The position numbers and the translations under genes are program-made. This document shows positions 11,736 to 54,646 of a stretch of 64,000 nucleotides of DNA, piece by piece (the first letter of the stretch is position 1; every line of letters starts with the position of its first letter). Source of the stretch: Enchytraeus crypticus (taxonomy: Eukaryota > Annelida > Clitellata > Enchytraeida > Enchytraeidae); the NCBI GenBank assembly GCA_905160935.1, contig CAJHZI010000438.1, positions 1 through 64,000 on the forward strand. Reading direction: 5' to 3'. Below the pieces are notes generated by a model. That model saw nothing but the letters and a program-made list of their open reading frames with translations. It ran no database searches and was not told the DNA's origin.

Positions 11736-12729
11736 AAATATATGGTTAAACTTGGGAAGGATTGATATTAACCTGCCATGAACCTGTAAAGCAGTCTCGA
11801 TGACCCATCATCGGCTACGACTCTGTAAATTGTTGGAGGATATTACTATGTTTAGTGGGCTGACATCCTGTCTTGGAACCTATTACATTCTTCTGGATTT
11901 TTCCAGAAGCGCATATAGCCTAATACTTCCTGGCTTCTTTTAAAGTGCTTTAATGTATTTATCTTTGAATTGAGAATTTTGCAGGTGATTTCTTTAGTCT
12001 CCTATGATATAACGAATTTAAATTCTTGATTATTATAACTTAATGTTCTCTCTCATTTTCTAGTGAATCATCGTTACATTCATGACCTATTGTGTTGACT
12101 AGTGGGGCGACTTATTAATATGTTTGATGGAACGTACGTATATTTGATTTTCCGATATCTATGCGACATGCTACGGTTTAGAATTCCAACCTTACCAGTC
12201 TCTGACAGTTCAGGCATGGCGAGGAAACTGACGTTAAACTTAGCTTTATATTTCCTTTGTATACCGCCGAAGTATCAACTGAGGTCTGTACTAAGAAGTC
12301 CAACTAGGCCTATTTAAGATAAAAGCATAAAGGATTTTTTGATGTGGGGATAATTTTAATAGTTCTGGAGCCTATTAACTGTGCTGTTCGCATTTGTGTA
12401 AATTAAATAGTAGGCCTAACGCATTTATGATATTTGTACATAGACGATTGTATTGACTATATCGTTGTAAATAAACCATCACTTCTAGTAGTTTTAAAGT
12501 TTAGTAATTTACTTTGTCCAGAAAAGGTAATACTAAAGTTGAAGATATTATATTACATTAACTTAAGAAAAGAGATAAGATATGCATTAGAAATAGTAGC
12601 TTTTGAGTTAGAATGACTTTGGGTAAAAAGGATAGTGTTCTCAGGGAATGACGCCCCTGCCCAGTAAATGTTAGTCGAAGCTGAGGATGGCATAGGGGGC
12701 CCACCTCGTCATAAGCAGAATCCCCAAGA

Positions 12730-12880
12730 ATGATGATATATCAAAAGGAATATTAGATGATATAATGATCTACTCGTATGTGGACATGAAGAGGAAAACA
12801 GAAGATAGAGGTGAGTGGCGGCGATATATATACCATGGACCTGCCAGTAGGCAGTGCACTAAGAGAGAGAGAGAGAGAGA
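12730..12880 (-). mobile_element. Dispersed repeat family E
   Basis: Reverse copy of the element with ACCATGGACCTGCCAGTAGG and CAGTGCACTAAGAGAG. Related copies lie at 17510-17615, 34240-34330, 35520-35625 and 58555-58650. Confidence 0.65.
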
Positions 12881-14940
12881 AATAAAGTGATCGGTGTAAG
12901 AGATAATCTAGGTGAAGAGCCAGGGCTTCCTGTAGGGTGAATATCCTGAGTATTTGCTATACTGTAGAGCGCTAAAGATCATAGAGCACATGTTAGGTTT
13001 CAATTAGACTGTGCTAAATGTGATAACAAACCATGACGCAAGCATGCCAGACAAATAAGTGAATAAGAGAGAGATGGGGGGGGGGGGGAGAGAGGGAATA
13101 GGGCCTAAGAGATTGAGTGAAAGAGGGAATAAGAGTTTGAGAGAGAGAGGGAGGAAGGAAGGCCACTATAAAGAAGAAGAAGAATTAGTCCTAATTACTC
13201 AACACCACAAACTCATCATATTTTAAACTCTACTGGAGGTCATAACTAAATGTTCATGTTTTCAAAGTCATTCGTCTAGCTGAAACTTTTAAAAGCAAAC
13301 TTTCAAGGTCACTGCATATGATATAAAGCCACTATACATGGTGTAGTTGGGAGTTGGTTAACATAAATGCTTTCGATGACCTAACAGTCGATCCTGCACT
13401 TAGATACGTGTTCTTGGATCTCCATCGATCGATCAGAAATTAGAAACTGTAACCGAAGTTTAATTAACTTTGAGAATTTTATCAAAACATGAATTGGTCA
13501 GCTTGTTACCAGATAAGCAAAAGATAGTGTGTTCGAATCCCCGCCAGATCGTCTCTGACAGAACTCTTATAGTGCAGAAACAGACGTTAAACTTAGCTTC
13601 ATTGCTTTACATCTCGCTTCTTGATATCTGTTAAATCATCAGCCTATATTCTCACAGCTGCAGTAGCGTTCTCGCTGTAAACCTGTGAGTTCTAATAAGA
13701 GAGAATCGCCTCCTAGTCAAAACAAAAACTTGTGCGGCTAGGTTTATCAGCCAGGTTTCTGCGATTATAATCCTAGCATAGTTCTCAATCGATGTTAACC
13801 CTAGCATAGTTCTTTATCCATTATAATCATAGCATAGTTCTTTATCGATTATAACCCTAGCATAGTTCTTAGAAAGCTCATAATTCGTAGCTGTTAGAAA
13901 CAGACCGCAGCTGTTTTGAGCTACTAGAAACTACTCATAGTCTCATAACATCTGCTACCTACAGCTGCTGTCAGCTGTTAGATACAGATCACAGCTGCTA
14001 GGAGCTACTAGAAGCTACTCATAGTATCTCAATACTAGCTGCTAGCAGCTGCTTAGAGCTACTGGAAGCTACTTATAGCATCTCCTGGCTAGCTGCTATC
14101 AGCTGCTAGGAGCATGCGTGGAGCTGAACTATGTTTCACAGAAACAAAAGTTTAAGCTTCTGCGCAGTTGCTTTCATGTTTCTTGCAATGGATCATGAAT
14201 TGCTTATAACAGGCCTATAACGATCATTTAGGCTTCTTAGCGTTAGACCACTAAATAGCTGAGGTTGATTTCCATTGGTATTAGGTTTAAACAGAGCTAA
14301 ACGTCTTCATTTGTTTTACAAAATTTAAGCTGAGATTTGCTTCAATCTGTACATAATTTAAAGTAGATATCGATATTTTTCGTTATTACAGCAAAATAAC
14401 AGCCCCAAAGGAATAAGCTATCATGTTTTGATATTTTTGTCAGAAAGAAAGTTTGAGAAATTTCCTCAATTTAGCTGTGACTGTAGTGGTCTACAAGAGG
14501 CGCAGTGACTAGAAGGTGAACAAGCATCAGTTACATTGTTTAACTCCAAGAAGATCTAACCGCGAAATGATTAGATTTTATAACAAGATGTACGCAGTAG
14601 GACTACTATAATTTCTTTTATCCTCCAAATACATGTATGCGAGACAAGATATAGTTTCAAACCTTAGATGTTTTTTGTAATTTAATCAGAACAATTGATT
14701 CATCTTCTGCGCAGAAGGGATTGTTTCTTTTGAGAATAGAACTAATTACGATACATATCTACTAGTTAATTTGAATGATTGTTAACAAACAATGAAAGAT
14801 ATTTAAAGCTACTCGACTATTAGTAGTAGTACATGTATAGTAGTACATATACATTTATATTAGTGTAAGTACTACATAAGTATTCTGTAAAATTATTCTA
14901 CAATATCGCCGGCCACACAGACTCAGACTAGACTACTGTA

Positions 14941-17900
14941 ATGCCCTACACTCAGGGTCGACTGCTGCGTATGTTAGCTGATGTCATCTCCAGCCACTTC
15001 CCCGTTAAAGACGTAGAACTCTTGCTGCAAGCAGGAGTAGACCCCAACGGGTCCGTCGCTCATGGTCTCAGACCTCTCCACTACGCAGCCTTTGCGGGAG
15101 ACCTTGGAGTCGACTATATCGACGTCCTGGTTGGAAATGGAGCCACCGTTAACTGCGCTGATGATGTTGGATACGGTCCATTACACGTGGCCGCTAAGGC
15201 AGGCCATCTAGCGACGCTCAAGGCTCTGATTAAACATGGCGCCGACGTTAATGGACGCCTGGATAAAGAGGTCAAGTCACGCTTGGAGAGAGAGGACAGG
15301 TCAAGCTCTAGCCAATCAAAAACTGGAATAGAAAATGAGAGAGAAGAGGCGATTGGTGTAATTCGAGAACCTTCTGCGGAATCCCTCGAAGCCGATTCTC
15401 AGAATATTTCTGAAATTCAATTCGACAACGCTACAAATGAAAGATCTCGGTCGCTAGAATCTTCAACGAGAAGAGTGTCAATACGAAACGCCATTCGAGA
15501 GAGTGAAGATGGCATTGAAAACTGGCAACTTTTGTTGCAGGCCCCTTCAACTGTCGCCGATCCAGACCCAAACACGTCCCGGGTCATTCGAGGTAGATCT
15601 GTAAACAACGAGCCCGTGACTTCCTTGGTCTCAACAGTTCCACCTGAACAGATCACCACGGCTGGACGAGATGGCACTGGGAATGGAGAGTCCTCGATTT
15701 CAACTCCTGAAGGTTCTAGGACTGTAGTGGAGGATAGTTTATCTACGAGGTCGATGCCTCGAGAATCGTTAAACACAGAGTTGTCCTTTCGATTTACTTC
15801 CAGTGGAAGATCGCGTCGTAATGATACTTCCAGCAGACAAACCGGTACAGCTGCATCAGCTGCTCAAACATCCGCTGCTGCTGCTACTGCCGCTGCTGCT
15901 GCTAATGCTGCAGCTGATGCTGCTAGTAACGCGGTTGCTTCGTCCTTCACCAGCAATACAAGTGAAAGTAGGCAAAGAAATACAATGAGATCTAGTAGCG
16001 TAACTAGGTCAGACGATGAAAGTAGGTCAACTAATACAAATAGATTAAACAATGCAACTAGGTCAACCAGTTTAAATAGTTCAGATAGAGCATCTCAGAT
16101 AGGTCGCAACGGATTGGACACTCAGCCAGCCAATCAACGCCATGAAGTCTCAGAACCACAAATCTTTGAAATTACGCCAACTGTGACTGAAAACAACGAA
16201 GACGACGACGAAGAAGGAGCGTTGAGCTTGGCCTCTCTGGCAGACAGTCCTTTGTGTCTGGCTGTGGAGCACGATCAGATGGAATGCGCGGAGCTGCTTC
16301 TGAACTGTGGCGCAGATCCCAACATTAAGTCTTTCCTTGGTCACCTCATCAACACGGTGCCCCTGGACTCTCCTCGAGGTCTAAGGCTGTTGCTGAAGCA
16401 TGGTGCGGAGCCTGATGCTCTGAGCAGAGGTGGCATGACTGCCCTGATGAGAGCATGCAAGCAGAAACAGGTATCAATCAATCGATCAATCATTCAATCG
16501 ATAAATCAATCATTCATTCGATTGATCAAATAGTCAAGCGATCAATCAATCGATCAAGCAATCAATCGATCGATCAGTCGATCAATCAATCAATCAATCA
16601 ACCATTCAATCAATCAATCAATCGATCAATAAATAATTCAATTGTTCAATCAATTGATTAATAAATCGATTGTTCAATCAAGAAATCAATAAATTGATCA
16701 ATCAATCAATCAATCGATTAATCAATCAATCAATCGATTGATCATTAAAACGATCGATCAACGGATGACTCGCTCACTCAATCAATCAATCCATCAATCA
16801 AATAGCTACATTAATAAATGTGTTGATCACTCAATCAGATAATATGTTTGTCAAACAAGCAATCATTTAAATTAACATTATTAAGTAGTAGTTTATTATT
16901 AATTATTACAACTTATTATTACAGATGGAAGCAGTGAAGATTCTGCTGGAATACGGAGCTGACGTTAACATTCAGTGTCCACCGAGATTTGACCGGAGAC
17001 GAGCGATCCACTTCGCTACGATGGTGGGAAGCCACGAGATAGTGGAGCTGTTGCTCGAGTCAGGGGCTTACACGTGCAAACCCGAGGGATACAGGTAGGT
17101 TTCGAATCTCACTCCGACCAGTGTTGGCACTGGCTCCAGCCATCGGCGATGTCGGTTAGGATATTCGACCGCGGATCAGTATGTACGGGGTTTTTAATCC
17201 TGGGCTCGCCCGTTACTGATATCGCGATTCGAGTGAGGAAACTGACGTTAAGATTAGCTTTTAGCTTACCACAGAGAATTAACTGACGTTAAGATTAGCT
17301 TTTAGCTTTACCACCGAGAAATAGTCGAATACGCACTTTTGTGTAAACTAATTTCCCGACCCTAGTTAAACTGAGGTTCAAGGGAATATGATGATGCAGT
17401 CAAGCAAAAGCTGTCACGGATTGATGAAGCATCGGGATGTTACGGGGGCCCGACAATTTCTGAACGTTACCCTAGCTCTCAATTCCCACTTTAATCACTG
17501 CTTATATATATGATTTTCTTTCTTAGTGCACTGTCTACTGGCAGGTCCATGGTATATAACGCCTCCACTCTTCTCTGCCTTCCGTTTCCTCTTCATGTTC
17601 ACAAACTTTAAGTCATCTAACATACCTAATCTTGGGCTGCCTCTTTTATCTCTTTTCTCTCTGTTTCCTTTCATTCTACCTTTTATGACCTCTTTTAATA
17701 GACTTTTCCCTTAGAATATGTCCTATCCAACTCTTCTTCCTATTTCTTAGTACATATGCGATTAATAGGAAATAAATTGTATGTTTCTGTTAGTCTAATA
17801 ATAATAATAAAGGTTTAACTTCGGTTTCCTCATCCAATGATGATATCAGGGACGTCATCCTGATGATATTATCGCTGCAGCTGCGCGCCGCTAGAGTGCG

Positions 17901-18902
17901 CGGTGGTTCACGACAGAGTGGACATATGTCAGCTTCTGCTCGACCACGGGGCCGATCCCAATGAGCTCAACGACGACGACAACTCTCCCCTACAAGTGGC
18001 GTGCTCGGCGGCAGGGCTGAGGCAACAGAGGCTGATCATAGAGGCCCTGTTGAGAGCGGGTGCCAGGCCCAATCTACACAGCCACCACTTCTCTTATACA
18101 GGTGTGTGCCGGGTGCAATCAATCAATCGATGAATTAATTAATCAATTAATTAATCAATCGATCAAGCAATTAATTAATTAATCAATCAATCGATTAATC
18201 AATCAATTAATCAATTAATTAATTAATCAATTAGTCAATCAATCAATAAATTAATTAAGTTTTCACATATTGTGTGAATTACTGGTCAGTAAGTTATTTT
18301 CTTATTGATGACGGTATGAATTTCTGAATACGATAACAACTTCATGCGTTTAAAAAGTATATTTTATCCATTTACGATACTAACTTAATTTGTTTATAAA
18401 CTGTCCGCACATGCACGCGGCAGGTCCCAGCCTGTGTCCACTCATCGAATACCTGACGTACGCTGAAGAGCTCGACTACGCCATAGTGAAATCCTTCCTG
18501 CAGCACGGAGCTGACGTCAACTTCACCGTCCCCACTCGTCTCCTCAGGATTCAGGATGCCTGCGGAGTTCTGGGACAGCTCCGCAAGCTCCGCCCACACG
18601 ACGACATTCTCGCCCTCATCATTGACGCCGCAGGGAAGTTCGACCGGGACGCTATAGGTAGGGACACCTCCCTCGCCAACGGGCAGCGGACCAGCCTCCT
18701 AGCGGCGGCGGGGACCCCGCGGTCCCTCGCGCAGACCTGCCGGGCGGTGGTGGTCAGGTGCGTGACCCAGAGGATGATAAAGAGAATGGCTGATACAAGG
18801 GTTAATAAGAAGTCACATGGGGTGGTTGTGAATATGGCAGAGAGCTATAGAAGTCTACCCATACCTTCGTATCTGCAGAGATATCTCTTATATGATGTGT
18901 AA
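14941..18902 (+). CDS. Ankyrin-repeat SOCS-box protein (ASB-like)
   Basis: Four exons, 14941-16470, 16925-17094, 17881-18101 and 18424-18902, join in phase to 799 residues. Residues about 20-104 hold ankyrin repeats (RPLHYAAFAGD, GPLHVAAKAGHL, ALIKHGADVN). Residues about 105-430 are a low-complexity Ser/Arg/Asn/Thr linker with a poly-Ala run near 15870-15940. Ankyrin repeats then resume (ELLLNCGADPN, LLLKHGAEPDALS, ILLEYGADVN, QLLLDHGADPN, FLQHGADVNF). The C-terminus resembles a SOCS box: SLAQTCRAVVV as an elongin BC box and LPIPSYLQRYLL as a Cullin-5 box, separated by an unusually long spacer of some 30 residues. By family knowledge such proteins are substrate receptors of Cullin-5 ubiquitin ligases; the substrate cannot be read from sequence. 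The long linker splitting the ankyrin array is odd for ASB proteins. I do not recognise the exact orthologue. The ATG at 14941 is the first in the open exon; no upstream exon is excluded. Confidence 0.85.
16471..16800. repeat. (ATCA)n-type array flush with a splice donor
   Basis: AATC/ATCG tetranucleotides begin at the donor of the first ankyrin-gene exon (CAG/GTATCAATCAATCG) and run for about 330 bp. Confidence 0.9.
17127..17266 (+). mobile_element. SINE family A in ankyrin-gene intron 2
   Basis: Forward copy with TCGGCGATGTCGG and TTAGGATATTCGACCGCGG; the body starts about 30 bp after the donor at 17094. Confidence 0.8.
17510..17615 (+). mobile_element. Dispersed repeat family E
   Basis: Contains GTGCACTGTCTACTGGCAGG, TCCATGGTATATAACGCC and a conserved CTTCATGTTCACA end. 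Confidence 0.65.
17800..17865 (+). mobile_element. Dispersed repeat family D
   Basis: AATAAAGGTTTAACTTCGG and TTTCCTCATCCAATGATGA, ending about 20 bp before an acceptor. Further copies: 3505-3560, 19265-19330, 24940-25010, 33765-33825, 40490-40560, 46080-46130 and 50790-50855. Confidence 0.6.
18110..18260. repeat. (ATCA)n/(ATTA)n array next to a donor
   Basis: Starts 8 bp after the third ankyrin-gene exon (CAG/GTGTGTGCCGG). Confidence 0.9.
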
Positions 18903-19411
18903 TATTGTTGTAAATGTCTACCGTTTTAGAATATATTATTAAACTGCTAGTGTGGGATGATGACTGATGAACTATACGAGTGTTGCTATCTTTTTTTATA
19001 CTTTTTTAAACAGTTATCTGGTACAGTAGGCGTTTTACATCACTATCTGTTAACTGTCACGCTTGTACTTATATTGTACTTGTATTGTAAGACTTCTGGC
19101 GGAAGAAATATACGGAATTTATCCTATTTTAAACAGTTATCCAATTTACCGGTCCAAAAGGCGGTTTACATCATTGTCTGTTAATCTTCACGCTTGTAAG
19201 CTTACTGATAGAATGATTTGTTAGACTTCTGGCGGAAAATACAACGGAAAAGTGTGAACGAGTAATAATAATTATAATAAAGGTTTAACGTCCGTTTCCT
19301 CATCCAAGGATGATGTTAGGGATGTAGAGGAATAACACAGAGACATGAACGCATACATCCAGTCTCCTGTAACTACGCAGGGTCACATCGAGCCTTGTCA
19401 CCCGTTAATAC

Positions 19412-19454
<43 letters not shown>

Positions 19455-21147
19455 GGCACACTGGGTCAGGAAGCGCAGATGCTTGTTTAAGGCCCACTTC
19501 CTCCTTCCTCTCTATGATTATTAGTAATCGTTGACTTTTGATGGCGCATTAATTGCAGCCGATGCCTATTTAAGAATAACCTTTCAAAGCCCTGTGATTT
19601 CATTCAATCATGCACTAACCGAGGCTGACGTAGACTACCTTCGATTATAGATGCGCAACTAAATCACATTGCGTGTTAATTAATGTGTTATTAATCACGT
19701 CGTTTTTAATACTCTCACTGGCTCGAATGCCGGCTTCATAGTAATGTGTATATCAGAACAGTGTCAAAGATTAAGTTGACGAAAGATGAAACAGTGCTTA
19801 AATTCATAACACATCTTTCAGTTGTTTTAACTTCGAACCAGTTTTAGGTGACCTGATGTTTACACGAAATAGCAGCTACTACTGTAACGAGGCAATAAGA
19901 ATGACGTAACATCGACGTCACAATTAAGGTATCTGGTGACAAAGCTGACGTGAGTCACGTGACAGTAAACGGTATAAGACGTAAGAATTAGCCCAAAATA
20001 ACGTTTAGAGTTGAGCGTACCTTGGACCATATTTTTACACATTCTTACGTCTGATTTTGTATTTAGATCCTATCAATTTTTCCAAACATATTCGAGCAGT
20101 TAAATTTCGGTAGGTATCAGCTGTCACAAATATATGGAATACAGCTATACGTTCTATGGCTTCAAGAAAAGAGTAATAAGTTTAGAAATGAAATATCCAC
20201 AACGTATAGCTGTTAGACTGATTATTTTATTTCCTATGCTTATTAATAGGCATCATTCACAGAGCAAGTTCATTAATTCTTTAGCTTTACTTATACAACA
20301 GTAGCATAATAGTTACATTTTCACAAGCAATACTCAACATTAGGCACTTCTTTACTAACAGTCCAACACTCACAGCATATTTTGTAGACAAGTACGTAGA
20401 GCACACTGCAAAAACTATTTGCTATCAAATTCTTTATAGTAGCATCGAATTAATAGCTAAACACGTATTACAGTGCAATGATCAACTATGTTGATATCTA
20501 TCACTTTTAATACCATTTGTTTAATCCGTTAGGCAATTTAGACACTTTTCCGTATAACCAGTCCAGCGAATGTCCAAGATTTCACTCTCAGATCAGCGCG
20601 GCTGGGATTCGAACCCATGAGGGTTCAATTCACCACAGGATCTGTCATTTAAAACTTTATGACGTTACCCCTACGCTAGTGAGACATTCAGCTAGGGGAC
20701 TCTTACCAGAAAGCAAAACTATTGCAGTCTGAAATCCACATAATATATACTTTTGTTATTGCCGTCTCTTACATCACTTTCAGCAGGAAAATTACTATAA
20801 TCATCTGTGAATTAGGACACAGGGAACAATTACAAGAGTTTCGATAATGAGATATATTCGGAAAAAAGATTTATATGAGGGGAACAACAATAGGAAAACG
20901 AAGTTTTATATAATGCTCTAATCGTATAGAGGGATGACTCCAGTTCTGCCATTCCTACTACTCATTAAAAGGCCATAAATGAGATTAAATTTCATATAAG
21001 GCTGAGCCGGTAGCACTAATGGGTAAGATCTCCGACAGGGAGACACTAGGTGCAGGATTCAAATCCAGCACTCGCCCTGCAAAGCGACATGTTTTAAAAC
21101 GCGAACGATAAATTTGGTTATAGCTTTCAAGCTCTTAGACATCTAGA
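18903..21147. other. Region between the 3' ends of the ankyrin gene and SKI2
   Basis: Convergent gene ends. It holds a family D repeat (19265-19330), an (AAT)n run (19405-19455), a family F SINE-like repeat (20430-20690) and a tRNA-like repeat near 21001-21090 with GGATTCAAATCC. No gene seen. Confidence 0.7.
20430..20690 (+). mobile_element. SINE family F, copy
   Basis: Contains GCTGGGATTCGAACCCATGA (a B box on the reverse strand), TCTCAGATCAGCGCGGC and a GTTACCCCTACGC end. Copies recur at 41040-41270 (same strand) and at 38070-38200, 56280-56465 and 62395-62610 (other strand). Confidence 0.7.
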
Positions 21148-47926
<26,779 letters not shown>

Positions 47927-50905
47927 TTTCGTACTAATTAGTTAGGATTTTATGATCCGCTAATGAATTAATTTTTATGAAGTGGAAATTGATGCTTTAA
48001 TCGCTTTTTCATCCCCTTCTTTCCAGAAATCTTTCCAACTATATTGAAAATCGATTTGCAAAAATGCAATGTTTACTTTTTTTGTTTACACATGATACAT
48101 CAGAAAAATTAGCGACCCTATATAATCCTAATTCATTGGACGTCAAAAAGCTGGCTAAACGCTCTTCAATTATAAAATATTAAAACTTACATGTAATTAG
48201 GGCTCATTCTCAAAAGAAATGTTCTGTTTGAGATCAACTGCCTTCTTTCACTTTTGCCGAAATATTTTCGTCTTATGTCAACACAAAGTAAGTTCTCTAC
48301 CTTCAATAATTTAAAGTACCCAACATTTCTGCGAACGAGCTCCCATAAATTATAGTTCGTGCTTCATGCTTCAAGTAACCTACATTTAGTTTGTAGAAAA
48401 AGCCTAAAACGGCTTTAAGGCATTTTTAATGATTAACAATTTTGAATTGTTCCTTGAAGGTATAATTGCCTGCATTGGCTTCAATTTCAGTAACAGATTT
48501 CCTCTTACAATACGTTAAATTCGATTATTTAATAATTTTTCACTTCTCATGATTTTTCATACATTCAATTGTAGTTTGGTAAAGTATTTGAATTTCTTCA
48601 TTTCGAAGGGTATAAAATATTATAATTTAAACTTAAATTACTTCAGATTTGATCAGGTAAAGCTACAAAAGAACAAAGTTCAAGGCTAACTTGTGTCCGC
48701 ACAAAATTAAGTGTACTCGATGATGTCATGCACGCCAAAAGCTCTTCAATTGTTGTTATGCTACTGTAAGGTAAGTCTTGGTTACAAAACTGATTTCTTG
48801 CTACCAGGTAATCATGTCTGTGACAAGCCAGTCACGTTTAACGTCAGTTTCCTGCTCGATATCAGCCTGCAAAAAGCTGGTAAAGCTAAGCTGGTAAAAA
48901 TGTCAGTTTCCTCACTCGAAAGCGATGTCAGTGACGGGCGAGCCCAAGATTTGCACCCCGCGCATACTGATCCACGGTCGAATATCTCGTTGACATCGCC
49001 ACTGGCTCCAGCAGTGACAGGGGAGCATTAGATTTGAACCCTGCATCTACTGACCCACTGTCGAACAACTTGCCATCAAGATGAGTCTTAAACAAGCTTA
49101 TAATTGCTTCCTGACTCTGTAATGTTATGTTAAGCCACTGGCTGGCTATGCAACAGAACCATCAGTCAGTACACTGGACCAGCAGCTAGCAGCATATAGC
49201 GCGCTTGTTCAGTAAACATGTAGGAGGCGCAAGGTCGAATTCTCACTGGTGTCTACTACTGTATATACTTAATATTATTTCCAGATAGATTTAATTTAAC
49301 TTTTCTAAGCAATAGACAGGTTTCTCTTAATCATAATCAAAATTTAAGAATTGATCGTATCACTTCAAAACAAGGATTAAATTATCGAGTCTTCTTTTCT
49401 CATCCAGGAATGATGCAAACAGTGTTCAGATGATAACCACACTAAGACTACCAACATCACCACTGGCTCCACCAGTGGCGAGGTCAGTACCTTATTGAGG
49501 TATCTACGATATCTTACCGCGATCTAAATTTACGGGGTTCAAATCCTGGGGTTGCATATCACTGACTTCAATTTCGAGGGAGGAAACTGACGTTAACTTT
49601 AGCGTTTCTTAGCTTTAGAAAATAAGGGAAGTAGTATACAGTAGAACTCAGTGCATACAACGAACACAGAAATGAGACCACAATCACCTAATTTAATATT
49701 CAATCCGCACGTTCTAGCAGGTAAATCAATACCGTACAGTAAGAGATAAAGAAATCCACTCTCCAAGGTTATAAGAAGACTTTACAGAACATTGAGCCAC
49801 TTGTGGTTCAATGTGTTCCAGAAAAAAGTTTTGTTTTTTCACGATAGTCCCACTAATAGAGATTAATCATGCACAATATCTAACTTATATCATCATCATC
49901 ATCATATCTAACTTACATCATCATCATCATATCACACAATATCTAACTTATATCATCATCATCATCATATCACACAATATCTAACTTATATCACCATCAC
50001 CATATCACACAATATCTAACTTATATAATCATCACCATATCTAACTTATATCATCATCATCATCATCATCATCATATCACACCATATCTAACTTATATCA
50101 TCATATCACACAATATCTAACTTATATCATCATATCACACAATATCTAACTTATATCATCATCATCATATCACACAATATCTAACTTATATCATCATCAA
50201 CATCATCATATCACACCATATCTAACTTATATCATCATATCACACAATATCTAACTTATATAATCATCACCATATCTAACTTATATCATCATCATCATCA
50301 TCATATCACACCATATCTAACTTATATCATCATATCACACAATATCTAACTTATATCATCATCATCATATCACACAATATCTAACTTATATCATCATCAT
50401 CTTGCCTTGAATACCAGTTTAACTAGGGTCGAAATATGAATAGACTGTCTTAAATCCTCTCTGTCCTACATCATATCATCAGTCAATCCACTATTTGAGA
50501 CTTTTCCATTTGTTTAAGTTACTGTATCAATCTCTGGAGCCTAGGTGATCACCAACCGAATGCCCTTTCTGACGTTGGGCCGACCTTTTTTCTTTGATGA
50601 CGTTCTGACCTATCTGTCCCTACAAAATGTAACTTATATAATTGAAATAGAAGACTTCTTGCCACGATATCTACTTATTTCTTTTGAAGTACTTACAATG
50701 ATCGAATATTTAAAAAAAACTTATTCATCTAAATTTCTAACACTAGATTATTTCATATCTTACGAGAGTGGGGCGGATATTAATCAATCAATCAATCAAT
50801 CAATAAGAATTTAACGGCCGGTTCCTCGCCATATGGCAATGTCAGGGACGTCATTAAACGTTAATTATTCACTAAACCATCACCGCCAAAGTCCAACCCC
50901 TTACC
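47927..50905. other. Region between the SKI2 5' end and the NABP 3' end
   Basis: The SKI2 promoter must lie just above 47926, but I see no clear TATA or initiator. The rest holds a reversed SINE A (48880-49013), a diverged forward SINE A (49460-49612), a 30-35-bp (TATC/ATC) minisatellite (49890-50395), a reversed family B LINE tail (50385-50575) and a family D repeat (50790-50855). No gene seen. Confidence 0.7.
49890..50395. repeat. Minisatellite with (ATC)n cores
   Basis: About 15 copies of ACACAATATCTAACTTATAT followed by a variable number of CAT units. It runs into the (CAT)n end of a reversed LINE tail, so it may have grown from that tail. Confidence 0.9.

Positions 50906-54646
<3,741 letters not shown>

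Larger units (their letters stand above)
10528..14940. other. Intergenic region between UBAP1 and the ankyrin gene
   Basis: No gene supported. It contains a family B LINE tail, a tRNA-like repeat, an 18-bp minisatellite, a family E repeat, GA runs with a poly-G tract (13076-13090), short AACCCTAGCATAGTTCTT repeats (13790-13870) and diverged CAGCTGCTAG-type repeats (13900-14110). Confidence 0.7.

Noticed and set aside
18924-19184. Small gene after the ankyrin gene
   Set aside because: The open frame lacks recognisable features and contains two near-repeats (AAACAGTTATC, GACTTCTGGCGGAA); it is probably 3' UTR or repeat.
50545-50814. 89-residue frame beginning in a LINE tail
   Set aside because: It starts inside the reversed family B tail and ends in an (ATCA)n tract.
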